NCBI GenBank assembly: GCA_949740535.1
Contig: CATJHO010000132.1
Location: forward strand, 1 to 43,940
Length of the DNA stretch: 43,940 nucleotides
Source of the DNA: an uncultured Lachnospiraceae bacterium
Lineage (GTDB): Bacteria; Bacillota; Clostridia; Lachnospirales; Lachnospiraceae
Direction of reading: 5' to 3'
Both the position numbers and the translations under genes were made by a program. Every line of letters begins with the position of its first letter. Position 1 is the first letter of the stretch. The notes under the pieces were generated by a model, which saw only the letters and a list, made by a program, of their open reading frames with translations, did no database searches and had not been told where the DNA came from. This document shows positions 16,456 through 25,091 of this stretch, piece by piece.

Positions 16456-16499
16456 GAGAATCCGTTGCTGCCCTACTCCCAGGGCAGCAGCGGATTCTC
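16456..16499. other. 19-bp inverted repeat covering the gpsA stop codon
   Basis: GAGAATCCG-T-TGCTGCCCT (16456-16474) pairs with AGGGCAGCA-G-CGGATTCTC (16481-16499) around a six-base loop. The gpsA stop (16473-16475) lies at the top of the stem and the right arm encodes the last gpsA codons. No T run follows on either strand, so it is more likely a processing or 3'-protecting structure than a terminator. Confidence 0.7.
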
Positions 16500-17483
16500 A
16501 ATCTTCTTATCCCGAATCATCAGCTCATTTACCGCCTCACGGGCCGGTTTATCCTCAAAGAGCACTGCATTTACCTGCTCAATAATGGGAATCTCCACCT
16601 CGAATTTCCGGGCCAGTCCCATGGCTGCTTTGGCAGAGTACACACCCTCCACCACCATTTTCACCTCGTCCATGGCCTCTTTCATGGTTTTTCCCTGACC
16701 TATGAGATATCCGGCCTTCCGGTTCCGGCTGTGGACCGAAGCGCAGGTTACAATGAGATCCCCGATCCCTGACAAGCCGTTGAAGGTCTCCATCCGGCCT
16801 CCCATGGCCAGGCCGATGCGGCTCATCTCCGCAATACCTCTGGTAATCAGCGCCGCCTTTGTATTATCACCATACCCAAGGCCGTCCGCAATTCCTGCTG
16901 CCAGGGCAATCACGTTCTTCAGCGCTCCACCCAGCTCAATTCCCAGCATATCAGGACTGGTATACACCCGAAATACCTGATTCATAAATACATTCTGAAT
17001 AAATTCTGCTGTCTCCCGATCTCTGGCTCCCGCCACCACCGTGGTGGGCAGTCCCCGGCCCACTTCCTCTGCGTGGCTGGGCCCGGACAATACTGCTGCC
17101 CGGCAGTTCGGAATCTCCTCCTCAATGATATCCGTCAGCGTCATCAAGGTGCTCTCTTCAATTCCCTTTGCCACATTGACGATGATCTGCCCATCCTCCA
17201 CAAAGGGAGCCATGCTGTGGGCTGTACTTCTGATAAACGGAGAGGGAACAGCCAGGACCATAAGCTCCGCCCCTCTTACACTGCTCTCAAGATCTGTGGT
17301 AATCCGCATCTCCTCTGGCAGTTTTACTCCCGGAAGCTTATCCTTGTGCTCATGACATGCATTCAGCATGGCCGTCTCTTCTTCTATAATCGACCACAGC
17401 GTCACCTCGTGCCCATTGTTACAAAGAAGTAAAGACAGAGCTGTTCCCCAGCTTCCCGCACCGATCACACTCACCTTTGCCAT
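16473..17483 (-). CDS. gpsA: Glycerol-3-phosphate dehydrogenase [NAD(P)+]
   Basis: This 336-residue cytosolic enzyme reduces dihydroxyacetone phosphate to sn-glycerol 3-phosphate for phospholipid synthesis. The Rossmann motif VIGAGSWGTALS is at the N-terminus; catalytic Lys lies in GGALKNVIALAAG; GLSGIGDLIVTCAS is a family signature. The product is the acyl acceptor of PlsY, encoded 33 bases upstream. The ATG at 17483 has AAGGAG nine bases away; the ATG nine bases earlier abuts that site and is rejected. Confidence 0.97.
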   Translation of the reverse strand: MAKVSVIGAGSWGTALSLLLCNNGHEVTLWSIIEEETAMLNACHEHKDKLPGVKLPEEMRITTDLESSVRGAELMVLAVPSPFIRSTAHSMAPFVEDGQIIVNVAKGIEESTLMTLTDIIEEEIPNCRAAVLSGPSHAEEVGRGLPTTVVAGARDRETAEFIQNVFMNQVFRVYTSPDMLGIELGGALKNVIALAAGIADGLGYGDNTKAALITRGIAEMSRIGLAMGGRMETFNGLSGIGDLIVTCASVHSRNRKAGYLIGQGKTMKEAMDEVKMVVEGVYSAKAAMGLARKFEVEIPIIEQVNAVLFEDKPAREAVNELMIRDKKIENPLLPWE

Positions 17484-17516
17484 AACGTCCATCTCCTTTT
17501 TTGATTTGATATTGTA

Positions 17517-18164
17517 TTAATCTGCTTTTTCTCCGATTTTCCGCTCTGTGCCCGTCAGAAGTCCATGAATATTTTTTTTGTGGCGGTAAAGAGCCAGCAG
17601 CGTCAGAAAAGCTGTAATCCCATACAGTTCATACAGATGCGGCTGGGTCAGACCCCATTTCCCAAAAGTTCCATAAAACACCACCCCTGCCAGCAGTTCA
17701 ATCACCACCAGAATCGATCCCACGGACACATATCTGGTTACTGCAACTGAGAGCACAAAGCTTGCGGCTGAAATCAGCATCAGGACCGGATCAAGGCTTA
17801 CAAACAATCCGGCTGTAGCCGCGATCCCCTTACCGCCCTTAAAGCCCAGGTAAAAAGGAAAATTATGCCCCAGAATCACACCCATGGACGCGTACATGCC
17901 AAGCAGCACCCCCATGTTTTCTTTTGAATCTCCATAATCCCGAAAGAGAAACCGGACCAGCAGTACGGCAAAGACACATTTAAGGCAATCCCCCAGAAAG
18001 GTAATGGCCCCGGCCTTTTTCCCAAGGGTCCGCAGCGCATTGGTTGCTCCCGCATTGCCGCTTCCATGCTCCCGGATATCAATCCCATTCATTCTTCCAT
18101 ATAAATAGCTGGTCTGAAACAGACCAAACACATATCCAATCCCTACACAGACAAGGCGTACCAT
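17517..18164 (-). CDS. plsY: Acyl-phosphate:glycerol-3-phosphate acyltransferase
   Basis: This 215-residue inner-membrane enzyme transfers an acyl group from acyl-phosphate to glycerol 3-phosphate, the first committed step of phospholipid synthesis in Firmicutes. Family motifs are GSGNAGATNALRTLGKKAG and GHNFPFYLGFKGGKGIA, with about seven hydrophobic segments. It begins 2 bases after the der stop; AAAGGGG within the der tail is its ribosome site, implying coupling. gpsA, which makes its substrate, follows directly. Confidence 0.97.
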   Translation of the reverse strand: MVRLVCVGIGYVFGLFQTSYLYGRMNGIDIREHGSGNAGATNALRTLGKKAGAITFLGDCLKCVFAVLLVRFLFRDYGDSKENMGVLLGMYASMGVILGHNFPFYLGFKGGKGIAATAGLFVSLDPVLMLISAASFVLSVAVTRYVSVGSILVVIELLAGVVFYGTFGKWGLTQPHLYELYGITAFLTLLALYRHKKNIHGLLTGTERKIGEKAD

Positions 18165-18166
18165 AT

Positions 18167-19489
18167 CTACTGCCCCTTTCTTTCCCGAATGAAAAATTTA
18201 AGCGCTGTACCCTTGAATCCAAAAGCTTCCCGAATCTTATTCTCCAGATAACGGACATAGGAAAAATGCATAAGCTCCTTGTCATTTACAAAGATTACGA
18301 AGGTGGGCGGCTTCACGGCCGCCTGGGTTACATAGAAGATCTTCAGACGCTTTCCTTTGTCGGAAGGCGGCTGCTGCAGCGCCACAGCCTCTGTCACAAT
18401 CTCGTTGAGCACTCCTGTGGCAATCCGCAGATTCTGGTTCTGGATCACCATGTCAATCATATCAAAAAGCTTGTAAAGCCTCTGTCCTGTCTCTGCTGAG
18501 AGAAAGAGCATCTCCGCATAGGGCATGTAGGACAGCACCGTGCGGATCCGGCTGGTATACTCATAAATCGTCTTGTCATTCTTCTCAATGGCGTCCCATT
18601 TATTCACCGCGATGATAATCCCCTTGCCCCGATCATGGGCAATGCCTGCGATCTTGGCATCCTGCTCGGTTACGCCCTCCATTGCATCAATCACCAGCAC
18701 CACCACATCAGCCCGCTCCACAGCAGTCACCGTGCGGATAATGCTGAAGCGCTCCAGCTCCTCTTTCACCCTGCTCTTGCGCCGCAGTCCCGCTGTGTCA
18801 ATAAACACATACTCCTGCCCCTTGTAGACTACGTTGGTGTCAATGGCATCACGGGTCGTCCCGGCAATATCTGATACAATTACCCGGTTCTCCCCGGTCA
18901 GCTTATTGATAATGGAAGATTTTCCCACATTGGGTTTGCCTACAATGGCAATTTTGGGGCGGTCATCCTCCTCTTCCTCCCCTGTATCTTTGGAAAAGTG
19001 CCCGGCCACCTCATCCAGCATATCTCCCAGCCCAAGCCTGGAAGCCGAGGAAATAGGGATCGGCTCCCCCAGTCCCAGATTGTAGAACTCATATACATCC
19101 GGCATCAGCTTCTTAAAACTGTCTACCTTATTGACCACCAGCACCACCGGCTTTCCGGAACGGCGCAGCATATCTGCCACTTTGGAATCCGCATCCACAA
19201 GCCCCTGACGGACATCTGTGAGAAAAATAATCACATCCGCCGTGTCGATGGCGATCTGGGCCTGGGCCCGCATCTGAGACAGAATCACATCCTTACTGTC
19301 CGGCTCAATCCCGCCCGTATCAATCAAGGTAAATGTCTGGTTCAGCCAGGTAACATCCGCATAAATGCGGTCTCTGGTAACTCCCGGCGTATCCTTTACA
19401 ATGGAAATCTCCTCTCCTGCCAGGGCATTAAACAGTGTGGATTTCCCCACGTTTGGCCGCCCTACAATGGCCGCGATTGGTTTACTCAT
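18167..19489 (-). CDS. der: Ribosome assembly GTPase Der (EngA)
   Basis: This 440-residue protein has the tandem GTPase layout found only in Der: first domain [23 protein letters not shown]; second domain [21 protein letters not shown]; then a KH-like C-terminal domain ending [10 protein letters not shown]. It acts in maturation of the 50S ribosomal subunit. GAGGAG upstream of the ATG is preceded by a perfect 8-bp hairpin. The order DUF512 - der - plsY - gpsA is common in Clostridia. Confidence 0.98.
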   Translation of the reverse strand: MSKPIAAIVGRPNVGKSTLFNALAGEEISIVKDTPGVTRDRIYADVTWLNQTFTLIDTGGIEPDSKDVILSQMRAQAQIAIDTADVIIFLTDVRQGLVDADSKVADMLRRSGKPVVLVVNKVDSFKKLMPDVYEFYNLGLGEPIPISSASRLGLGDMLDEVAGHFSKDTGEEEEDDRPKIAIVGKPNVGKSSIINKLTGENRVIVSDIAGTTRDAIDTNVVYKGQEYVFIDTAGLRRKSRVKEELERFSIIRTVTAVERADVVVLVIDAMEGVTEQDAKIAGIAHDRGKGIIIAVNKWDAIEKNDKTIYEYTSRIRTVLSYMPYAEMLFLSAETGQRLYKLFDMIDMVIQNQNLRIATGVLNEIVTEAVALQQPPSDKGKRLKIFYVTQAAVKPPTFVIFVNDKELMHFSYVRYLENKIREAFGFKGTALKFFIRERKGQ

Positions 19490-19508
19490 AATCGTTCTCC
19501 TCGTTTTC

Positions 19509-19537
19509 CAGTTCCGGTAAGGCTTACGGCGGAACTG
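19509..19537. other. Hairpin between the DUF512 gene and der
   Basis: CAGTTCCG (19509-19516) pairs perfectly with CGGAACTG (19530-19537), and GTAA/TTAC pair inside. Its outer ends (CAGTTCCG and CTGCTGT) resemble the ends of the about 100-bp structured elements at ilvN and the sugar ABC ATPase, so it may be a shortened relative. It stands 8 bases before the der Shine-Dalgarno. Confidence 0.6.
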
Positions 19538-19543
19538 CTGTCT

Positions 19544-20863
19544 TTATATCTCTCCAAGTACTGCCTCTATCAAAGCTTTTCCGTCTGATTCTACAATAAT
19601 TACCGGCACTTGTAAAGACCTTGAGAGTTCTTCTACTGTCATATCATCCAGGAAAATACGTTCTCCGCTCTTCATCATATGCTCCGTAAGCAGCAGAGCT
19701 TCTCCCAGATCCTTTCCTGCAAGCTGTCTATACAGATCCTGTCCGGTCAGAAGTCCGGCAACGGTAATACGCTCCCCAAAAAACGTATTTACAACAGGAA
19801 TTACCTGAATCTCTGTCTTCGGATACTTTTTATGGATTTCTTCTGCCTCTTTGTCCAGAATCGGCGCTGCCAGGGTTCCGGTAGCAATGGATACCTTTCG
19901 CTCTCTGCCATCCCCTGTGCGTCTTACGAGCTCCTCCTGAATCTCTTCCTGGAGAAGCCGCACCATCCCTACTCCGTTTTCCAGCTGAAGATAGCCGTCA
20001 TACGTCTCTTCCTCTGGAATCTTTGCATCTGCCAGCAGGTACCATTCATCCCCTCCGTGGATGAAGTGAGTTCCATACTCCGCGTACAGACGCTGCTGCC
20101 ACCTGTGAATCTGTTCCAGTACTTCTTGTGCGTCTTCTTTCGTAAAGGGCTCAAGAGGATAAAGCCCCTCCCGGTGATCCGTAAGACCTACCGGCACAAC
20201 CGAAACACTCTGAAGATTCGGCAGATATTTTATAAGCTCCCCGATGCTGTACTCCAGCTCTTCTTTGTCATTGACACCTTTGCAGAGCACAATCTGGCCG
20301 TTCATGATGATACCGGCTTCATGGAACTTACCCACCTTTTTTAAGGCTTCCCCTGCAAAGCGGTTATTCAGCATCCGGCAGCGAAGCTTCGGATTCATGG
20401 TATGAAAGGAAATATTGATGGGAGACAGATGATAGCGGATAATGCGCGCAATATCCGCGTCACTCATATTGGTTAAGGTTACATAATTCCCCTGCAGGAA
20501 GGAGAGACGGGAATCGTCGTCCTTAAAATAGAGGGTATCCCGCATTCCTCTGGGAAGCTGATCGATAAAGCAGAACATGCATTGATTCCGGCAGGAGCGG
20601 TACTCGTCCATCAGTCCGTTCTCAAAAACAATGCCCAGATCATCCTCATACTCTTTTTCAATCTCAAGCTCCCACTCTTCTCCGTCCGGCTTGCGGATAA
20701 GAATCTCCAGATACTCTTCATTGATCAGGTAGTGGTAGTCAAAAATATCCTCTACACTCTGGCCGTTTACGGATACCAGTATATCTCCGGGAGCCAGCTT
20801 TAGTTCCTCTGCTATACTGTCCGGCTCTATCTGGCTGATGATGTGTTCCTTATTTTTTTTCAT
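19544..20863 (-). CDS. PDZ-radical SAM DUF512 protein
   Basis: A 439-residue protein with an N-terminal PDZ domain (about 10-65; APGDILVSVNGQSV), then a radical-SAM-like segment with CRNQCMFC (Cys91, Cys95, Cys98) likely binding a 4Fe-4S cluster, then the DUF512 region (PVGLTDHREGLYPLEPF, VNTFFGERITVAGLLTG). The family is widespread next to der in Firmicutes; its reaction is not established to my knowledge. The ATG at 20863 has AAAGGAG 11 bases away. Upstream lies a 183-base gap with two repeat-like blocks. Confidence 0.9.
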   Translation of the reverse strand: MKKNKEHIISQIEPDSIAEELKLAPGDILVSVNGQSVEDIFDYHYLINEEYLEILIRKPDGEEWELEIEKEYEDDLGIVFENGLMDEYRSCRNQCMFCFIDQLPRGMRDTLYFKDDDSRLSFLQGNYVTLTNMSDADIARIIRYHLSPINISFHTMNPKLRCRMLNNRFAGEALKKVGKFHEAGIIMNGQIVLCKGVNDKEELEYSIGELIKYLPNLQSVSVVPVGLTDHREGLYPLEPFTKEDAQEVLEQIHRWQQRLYAEYGTHFIHGGDEWYLLADAKIPEEETYDGYLQLENGVGMVRLLQEEIQEELVRRTGDGRERKVSIATGTLAAPILDKEAEEIHKKYPKTEIQVIPVVNTFFGERITVAGLLTGQDLYRQLAGKDLGEALLLTEHMMKSGERIFLDDMTVEELSRSLQVPVIIVESDGKALIEAVLGEI

Positions 20864-20937
20864 GGTTGGGTTGTCTCCTTTCATGTTCCTAAGCAGCCTT
20901 CTCAGCCTCAAATCTTACTTTCTCAGTACTTGAACTA

Positions 20938-20964
20938 CCCTCTCTTGACAAGGACATACACGCC
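20938..20964. repeat. Intergenic repeat (family 2, copy 2)
   Basis: The 27-mer here matches 6943-6969 except for two positions (core TGACAAGGACATACACGCC). Both copies lie in non-coding leaders of minus-strand genes. Unlike copy 1 the flanks do not complete a long stem. Confidence 0.55.
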
Positions 20965-20998
20965 TCGGTCATGCTATTTTGCCAATTTGCGGTGTTAT

Positions 20999-21033
20999 CC
21001 TCAATCGGCGTACGTCCAGTACGCCTCAATCGT
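20999..21033. repeat. Perfect hairpin flanked by 9-bp direct repeats
   Basis: GGCGTAC (21007-21013) pairs with GTACGCC (21019-21025) around loop GTCCA, and CCTCAATCG occurs on both sides (20999-21007 and 21025-21033). It lies 14 bases beyond the GNAT/TfoX_C stop in this gap. The layout is that of a small mobile palindromic repeat; no T run follows, so it is not a standard terminator. Confidence 0.6.
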
Positions 21034-21046
21034 CTGCCATTACTCA

Positions 21047-21781
21047 TCAGCCTTTTAAGTAATCACTGAATTCTTTCAGTTCTTTTTTCGTTTCTTCAGA
21101 TAGACTGTTAAATTCCACATTCTGAACAGCGCCCTCCAGTGCATACAGATGAACCAGGCAGACATTGGGAAAGACCTGTTTCAGCTTTAAAAACGCCTGT
21201 CTGGATCCGGATTCCTTAAGCTTTTCTGCAGAATCAATCCCAACGCGCTTAAGTTTTTGTTCCATCTCTTTTCCAATGTTCCTCATGGCTGTTAATTCAG
21301 ACCGTAAATCCAGCCTCATATAAATAGACGTATCCATAGGGCTGTTATTGTAGCTCTCGATCTCGTAAAATCCGTATTTTTTATACATGTGTATGGCGCT
21401 CTTAAGAAAGGGCAGAGTGTCCAAAAACATAGAATGGTATCCAATTTCCTCTGCATCCCTGATAATCTGCCGAATCAGCATACCTCCGATCCCCTGACCC
21501 CGGAACTGCGGCCTTACATACAGACGTTTCATTTCACAGCCTGCTTTGTCAAGCTTTTTTAAGCCGATACACCCGGCCAGATTTTCATCACTGTAACACA
21601 GATACAGCCTTCCATCCGGCAGACCGTATTTTTTCTCCAGATCCTTAAGCTCATCCTCATAATTCTGCACACTTAGGTACGCTTTAAACCCCGGATCCCC
21701 CTGAATCAGCATCTCTGTGTATTCTGAAAACAGTTCACGCACCTTACCAGGCGACTGATACGCCGGTACTAACTGGATCAT
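21047..21781 (-). CDS. GNAT acetyltransferase fused to a TfoX C-terminal domain
   Basis: A 244-residue fusion. Residues 1-160 form a GNAT N-acetyltransferase domain with the acetyl-CoA loop RPQFRGQGIGG at 90-100. Residues 161-244 match the TfoX C-terminal domain (AMRNIGKEMEQKLKRVGI, then LVHLYALEGAVQN), known in competence regulator TfoX/Sxy and often found as a stand-alone partner. It presumably acetylates a small molecule or protein, perhaps with the TfoX part as a nucleic-acid or protein contact. AGGAGG six bases before the ATG fixes the start. Last gene of the SdpI-MATE-YdcF unit. Confidence 0.88.
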   Translation of the reverse strand: MIQLVPAYQSPGKVRELFSEYTEMLIQGDPGFKAYLSVQNYEDELKDLEKKYGLPDGRLYLCYSDENLAGCIGLKKLDKAGCEMKRLYVRPQFRGQGIGGMLIRQIIRDAEEIGYHSMFLDTLPFLKSAIHMYKKYGFYEIESYNNSPMDTSIYMRLDLRSELTAMRNIGKEMEQKLKRVGIDSAEKLKESGSRQAFLKLKQVFPNVCLVHLYALEGAVQNVEFNSLSEETKKELKEFSDYLKG

Positions 21782-21839
21782 AGGAAACCTCCTGTCTGAT
21801 AATCTTTGTTTCCAAGCAGCACACGTGGGCAGCTCCCGT

Positions 21840-22427
21840 CTAGCGAAAGAGCCGGTACCATTTATACCCCACACAGTAAAACAATTCCCGCATCAGAAAG
21901 GGAATTTTTGTCTTGAGACTGCGGTACATGGTCGTCGGCGTGGGGGAGCCGTACGCTTCCATGCCTGTATCCTCTGCCAGCAGCATGGCGCGCTTCATAT
22001 GGAGCGGATCACTGACTACAATGGCTGACTGCCAGCCGTTCTCATCCATCAGCGCCTTAGAATTCTCCAGATTTTCCTGGGTAATCACCGACGTCTCCTC
22101 CATCAGAACGTCCTCCTCAGGAATGCCCTGGCTCAGCACATACTCCTTGGCCGTGTATGCGTCGGAATGCTGATTGCCCTCAGCTCTTCCGCCCGTGACA
22201 ATGATCTTTTCTGCCAGTCCCTGCTGATACAGGTAAATGCCGTGATTTAACCGCTCCCGGTATACCAAAGAAACGCCTCCGTCATAGGCGGCTGCTCCCA
22301 GAACAATGACTACATCCGCCTCACGGCTCTCATCCCGGATACTGCAGGCGCAGATACTTATGATGTTTTCTGCAATGTAGAACATAACTATAAGAATCAC
22401 CGATACCAGGATTTTCCTTTTTTTCAT
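21840..22427 (-). CDS. YdcF/SanA-like DUF218 membrane protein
   Basis: A 195-residue protein with one N-terminal membrane helix (KILVSVILIVMFYIAENII) and a DUF218 domain: ADVVIVLGAAAYDGG, KIIVTGGRAEG, TSVITQENLENSKALM and VVSDPLHMKRAMLLA. Related proteins such as YdcF and SanA are linked to envelope integrity, with unclear biochemistry. GGAG six bases before the ATG supports the start; the frame extends 14 codons upstream to a TTG without better signal. It lies 78 bases after the MATE gene, in the same direction. Confidence 0.88.
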   Translation of the reverse strand: MKKRKILVSVILIVMFYIAENIISICACSIRDESREADVVIVLGAAAYDGGVSLVYRERLNHGIYLYQQGLAEKIIVTGGRAEGNQHSDAYTAKEYVLSQGIPEEDVLMEETSVITQENLENSKALMDENGWQSAIVVSDPLHMKRAMLLAEDTGMEAYGSPTPTTMYRSLKTKIPFLMRELFYCVGYKWYRLFR

Positions 22428-22505
22428 TTCCCACTCCAAGACTTTATAAATTCTTTCATTTTCATCCAAAGGAGTTTGAGCGCATAAACGAGCTGATGCA
22501 TTTTA

Positions 22506-23888
22506 TCAGACAGCGGAATGCTCCTGCTCCCTCCACATTTCCTTCAGTTCCTTTAACACAAAGACTACAATCACCTGTGTTAAGACAAAGGTCAGCAGAT
22601 CTGCCGCCGGCTGTGCAAGCTGCAGTCCCCACAAACCAAAGACCTTGGGCAGAATCAAAATGGCCGGAATAAAGAACAGCCCCTGCTTTCCAATGGCTGT
22701 CAGCGTCGCCCGGAAGCTGTATCCAATGGACTGGGTCAGCATATTTCCGATAATGGTAAATGCCTGCAGCGGCAGCAATGCACACTGAAGCCTTAAGGCC
22801 AGAGCGCCAATTTGGACCACCTCCGCATCCTCCCTGCGGAAAAGCCGCAGAATCGGCGTGGCAATGGAGAACATCACCACTCCCATCACCAAAAGAAATA
22901 CAAAGGCCACTCTCTGGCAGAAGTAATAAGCCTCCAGCACCCGGTCATACCGCTTTGCCCCGAAGGTAAACCCGCAGACCGGCTGAAAGCCCTGTCCAAA
23001 GCCAATGAGAGCCGAATTAATAAACATCATAATACGGGTCACAATGGACACAGCTGCCACTGCCGCATCCCCAAATCTGGCGGCCGCCACATTCAGCAGT
23101 ACGGAAGCTGCACTTGCCAGCCCCTGGCGTCCCAGTGTGGGAAGTCCTGCAGACATAATTTCTTTATACACCCAGCCTCTCATGGTAAAAAACCGAAGAT
23201 AAGGCTTTAACACATTTTCTGAGCGGACCACCAGTACCAATAAGATCAGAAAGCTGATAAACTGGCTGAAAATGGTGGCAATGGCCGCTCCGGAGATTCC
23301 CATATGCAGTTTAAAAATCAGAATCGGGTCCAGGATTACATTGAGTATGCCGCCTGTGGTAATGCCGATCATCGAAAGCATTGCATTTCCCTGGGAGCGC
23401 AGCTGGTTGTTAAATACAAAGGAAACGGTCATATAAGGAGCTGCAAGCAGAATATATTTTCCATAATCCTTTGCATAGGGCGCAATGGTCTCTGTCGCTC
23501 CCAGGGCTGATACCAGAGAGTCGATCTCTAAGATTCCAAACACCGCCAGCAGCATGCCGCATACCAGAGCTGTATAGACGGATGATGAGCAGGCACGCTG
23601 AGCCTTTTCTGTCTCCCTGGCCCCCAGCATACGTGACATATAATTGCCGCTTCCCATGCCAAGGGTGAAGCCGACTGCCTGGATCATCGCCATCAGGGAA
23701 AAATTCACCCCCACTGCCCCGGACGCACTGGTACTGAGCTGGCTTACGAAAAAGGTATCTGCCATATTGTAGATGGAAGTGATCAGCATACTGATAATGG
23801 TGGGCACCGCAAGACGGGGAATCAGCTTATTGACGGGTGTATCCATCATCATTTTGTATTTTTCTTCTGTGGTCATTGCGTGCTTCAT
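22506..23888 (-). CDS. MATE-family efflux transporter
   Basis: A 460-residue integral membrane protein with twelve predicted helices and the MATE internal duplication: PRLAVPTIISMLITSIYNMADTF near the N-terminus, SGNYMSRMLGA following, and FGQGFQPVCGFTFGAKRY in the second half. Such proteins export cationic drugs or metabolites using Na+ or H+ gradients. The substrate is unknown. AGGCAGG lies 10 bases before the first ATG; a second in-frame ATG four codons later is possible. It is in a five-gene unit starting at the SdpI gene. Confidence 0.93.
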   Translation of the reverse strand: MKHAMTTEEKYKMMMDTPVNKLIPRLAVPTIISMLITSIYNMADTFFVSQLSTSASGAVGVNFSLMAMIQAVGFTLGMGSGNYMSRMLGARETEKAQRACSSSVYTALVCGMLLAVFGILEIDSLVSALGATETIAPYAKDYGKYILLAAPYMTVSFVFNNQLRSQGNAMLSMIGITTGGILNVILDPILIFKLHMGISGAAIATIFSQFISFLILLVLVVRSENVLKPYLRFFTMRGWVYKEIMSAGLPTLGRQGLASAASVLLNVAAARFGDAAVAAVSIVTRIMMFINSALIGFGQGFQPVCGFTFGAKRYDRVLEAYYFCQRVAFVFLLVMGVVMFSIATPILRLFRREDAEVVQIGALALRLQCALLPLQAFTIIGNMLTQSIGYSFRATLTAIGKQGLFFIPAILILPKVFGLWGLQLAQPAADLLTFVLTQVIVVFVLKELKEMWREQEHSAV

Positions 23889-23906
23889 TGTTTTTCTACC
23901 TGCCTC

Positions 23907-24446
23907 TCAGGCAATCTGCTCAATCCGGCACTTCTGGCACAATGGATAGGAAGCGGTAAACGGCTCTATGCACTTTTTCATTTCCGCAAAGGAGCTTCCA
24001 TAAAAATAGAGCGCCGTATAAGTATTTCCTTCCCAGTAACTGTACATTCTGCCGATTCCTTCCATGGCCTGCTCCATCTGTCCGCACACATAATTAATAT
24101 CACAGTTCTGATAAACCTCATCCGGCAGATCCACGCCATTGGAATAGTAAGCAAGCCCTTCTAAGGTTCCCACCTCCACCTCCGGCTCAATTCCCTGTAA
24201 TACGGAACCTTTGGGAATGCCGATCCGGTTGAGCAGGCCTGTCAGCCACCCTATACTGTCCGGATCATCCTTTATTAAATGAATTTCGATATCGCAATAG
24301 GCAATTTCTCCGTAAGGATTCTGCGCCGTACCGCCTCCGGTAATCTCTCCCATGCCTTCCTTCTCAAGGATTTCCTGTAAGACATCCTCCAATTCAAATC
24401 TGTGCTTTGGCTGAAAACGCGCATTCAGCTTTAATGTTACATACAT
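23907..24446 (-). CDS. Conserved-looking cytosolic protein of unknown function
   Basis: A 179-residue soluble protein (MYVTLKLNARFQPKHRFELE) rich in acidic residues, with a glycine-containing stretch GEITGGGTAQNPYGEIAY, a CDIEIHLI strand and a C-terminal pair of cysteines (YPLCQKCRI). No membrane segments, no motif I recognise. It starts one base after the SdpI stop, using AAGGAGG inside the SdpI tail, so the two are translationally coupled. The MATE gene follows by 18 bases. Confidence 0.75.
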   Translation of the reverse strand: MYVTLKLNARFQPKHRFELEDVLQEILEKEGMGEITGGGTAQNPYGEIAYCDIEIHLIKDDPDSIGWLTGLLNRIGIPKGSVLQGIEPEVEVGTLEGLAYYSNGVDLPDEVYQNCDINYVCGQMEQAMEGIGRMYSYWEGNTYTALYFYGSSFAEMKKCIEPFTASYPLCQKCRIEQIA

Positions 24447-24447
24447 A

Positions 24448-24828
24448 TCACTGCCTCCTTACACCGTTCCGATCAAAATTCTTCCTAAGCGCCCGCTCTG
24501 TGGGAAATATAGAACCCAGTAAGACCACGCATTGAACAATACCGATAATGCCGCCCAGGTTCCCTGCAACATCCCTACCCTGCCCTATTACAAAAAACAT
24601 GGGAAGGATGGATAAGGGAAGCAGGATCCATCCCCAGATCACCCACAGCTTTCCACAGTATTGATGAGCGAATTCCCAGGTGTCCTTGTTTCTGGTGGAC
24701 ATTCTTGTACGATAACCGATTACCCCATTGATCTCATCCGGAATGTGGTGCAGAAACATGCTTCCAAAGCCAATCATTGTAACGGGGACGATTGCATTCA
24801 TCAACACCATAAAGATCCAGAATTCCAT
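24448..24828 (-). CDS. SdpI/YhfL-family membrane protein
   Basis: A 126-residue protein with three hydrophobic segments and the SdpI family signature GVIGYRTRMSTRNKDTWEFA followed by GK. In Bacillus, SdpI protects against the SdpC toxin and works with a regulator; most homologues are uncharacterised. No sdpC-like gene is visible. First gene of the unit running to the GNAT gene, with a clear promoter at 24864-24892 and GGAGG nine bases before the ATG. Confidence 0.85.
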   Translation of the reverse strand: MEFWIFMVLMNAIVPVTMIGFGSMFLHHIPDEINGVIGYRTRMSTRNKDTWEFAHQYCGKLWVIWGWILLPLSILPMFFVIGQGRDVAGNLGGIIGIVQCVVLLGSIFPTERALRKNFDRNGVRRQ

Positions 24829-24863
24829 CTGTTTCTGCCTCCAGACATGTATTTATTATCATC

Positions 24864-24892
24864 AATATACCACCTATCCTCTGATTGTTCAA
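24864..24892 (-). promoter_or_regulatory. Promoter for the SdpI-MATE-GNAT unit
   Basis: Minus-strand -35 TTGAAC (24887-24892) and -10 TATATT (24864-24869) with a 17-base spacer, 35 bases before the ATG. The 263-base gap 24829-25091 holds only this and the opposing promoter at 25021-25050. Confidence 0.75.
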
Positions 24893-25020
24893 TCCGCTTT
24901 TACACAGAAAAATCTTATTCTAATTCTCCATTCTATCAGGACAAAAATTTACGCTTACCCGGTCCTGTGCGGCCCTGTCAAAAGAAGGCAGAATTCCACC
25001 CGAAAAATTGCCGGAGGATC

Positions 25021-25050
25021 TTGACGTTTCCCCCTTTTAAATGTTATAAA
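25021..25050 (+). promoter_or_regulatory. Promoter for the PRPP synthetase operon
   Basis: -35 TTGACG (25021-25026) and -10 TATAAA (25045-25050) with an 18-base spacer, 41 bases before the ATG. Confidence 0.7.
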
Positions 25051-25091
25051 CTTATTAGAATATTTTAAGAATCTCTATTCGGAGGATCAGT

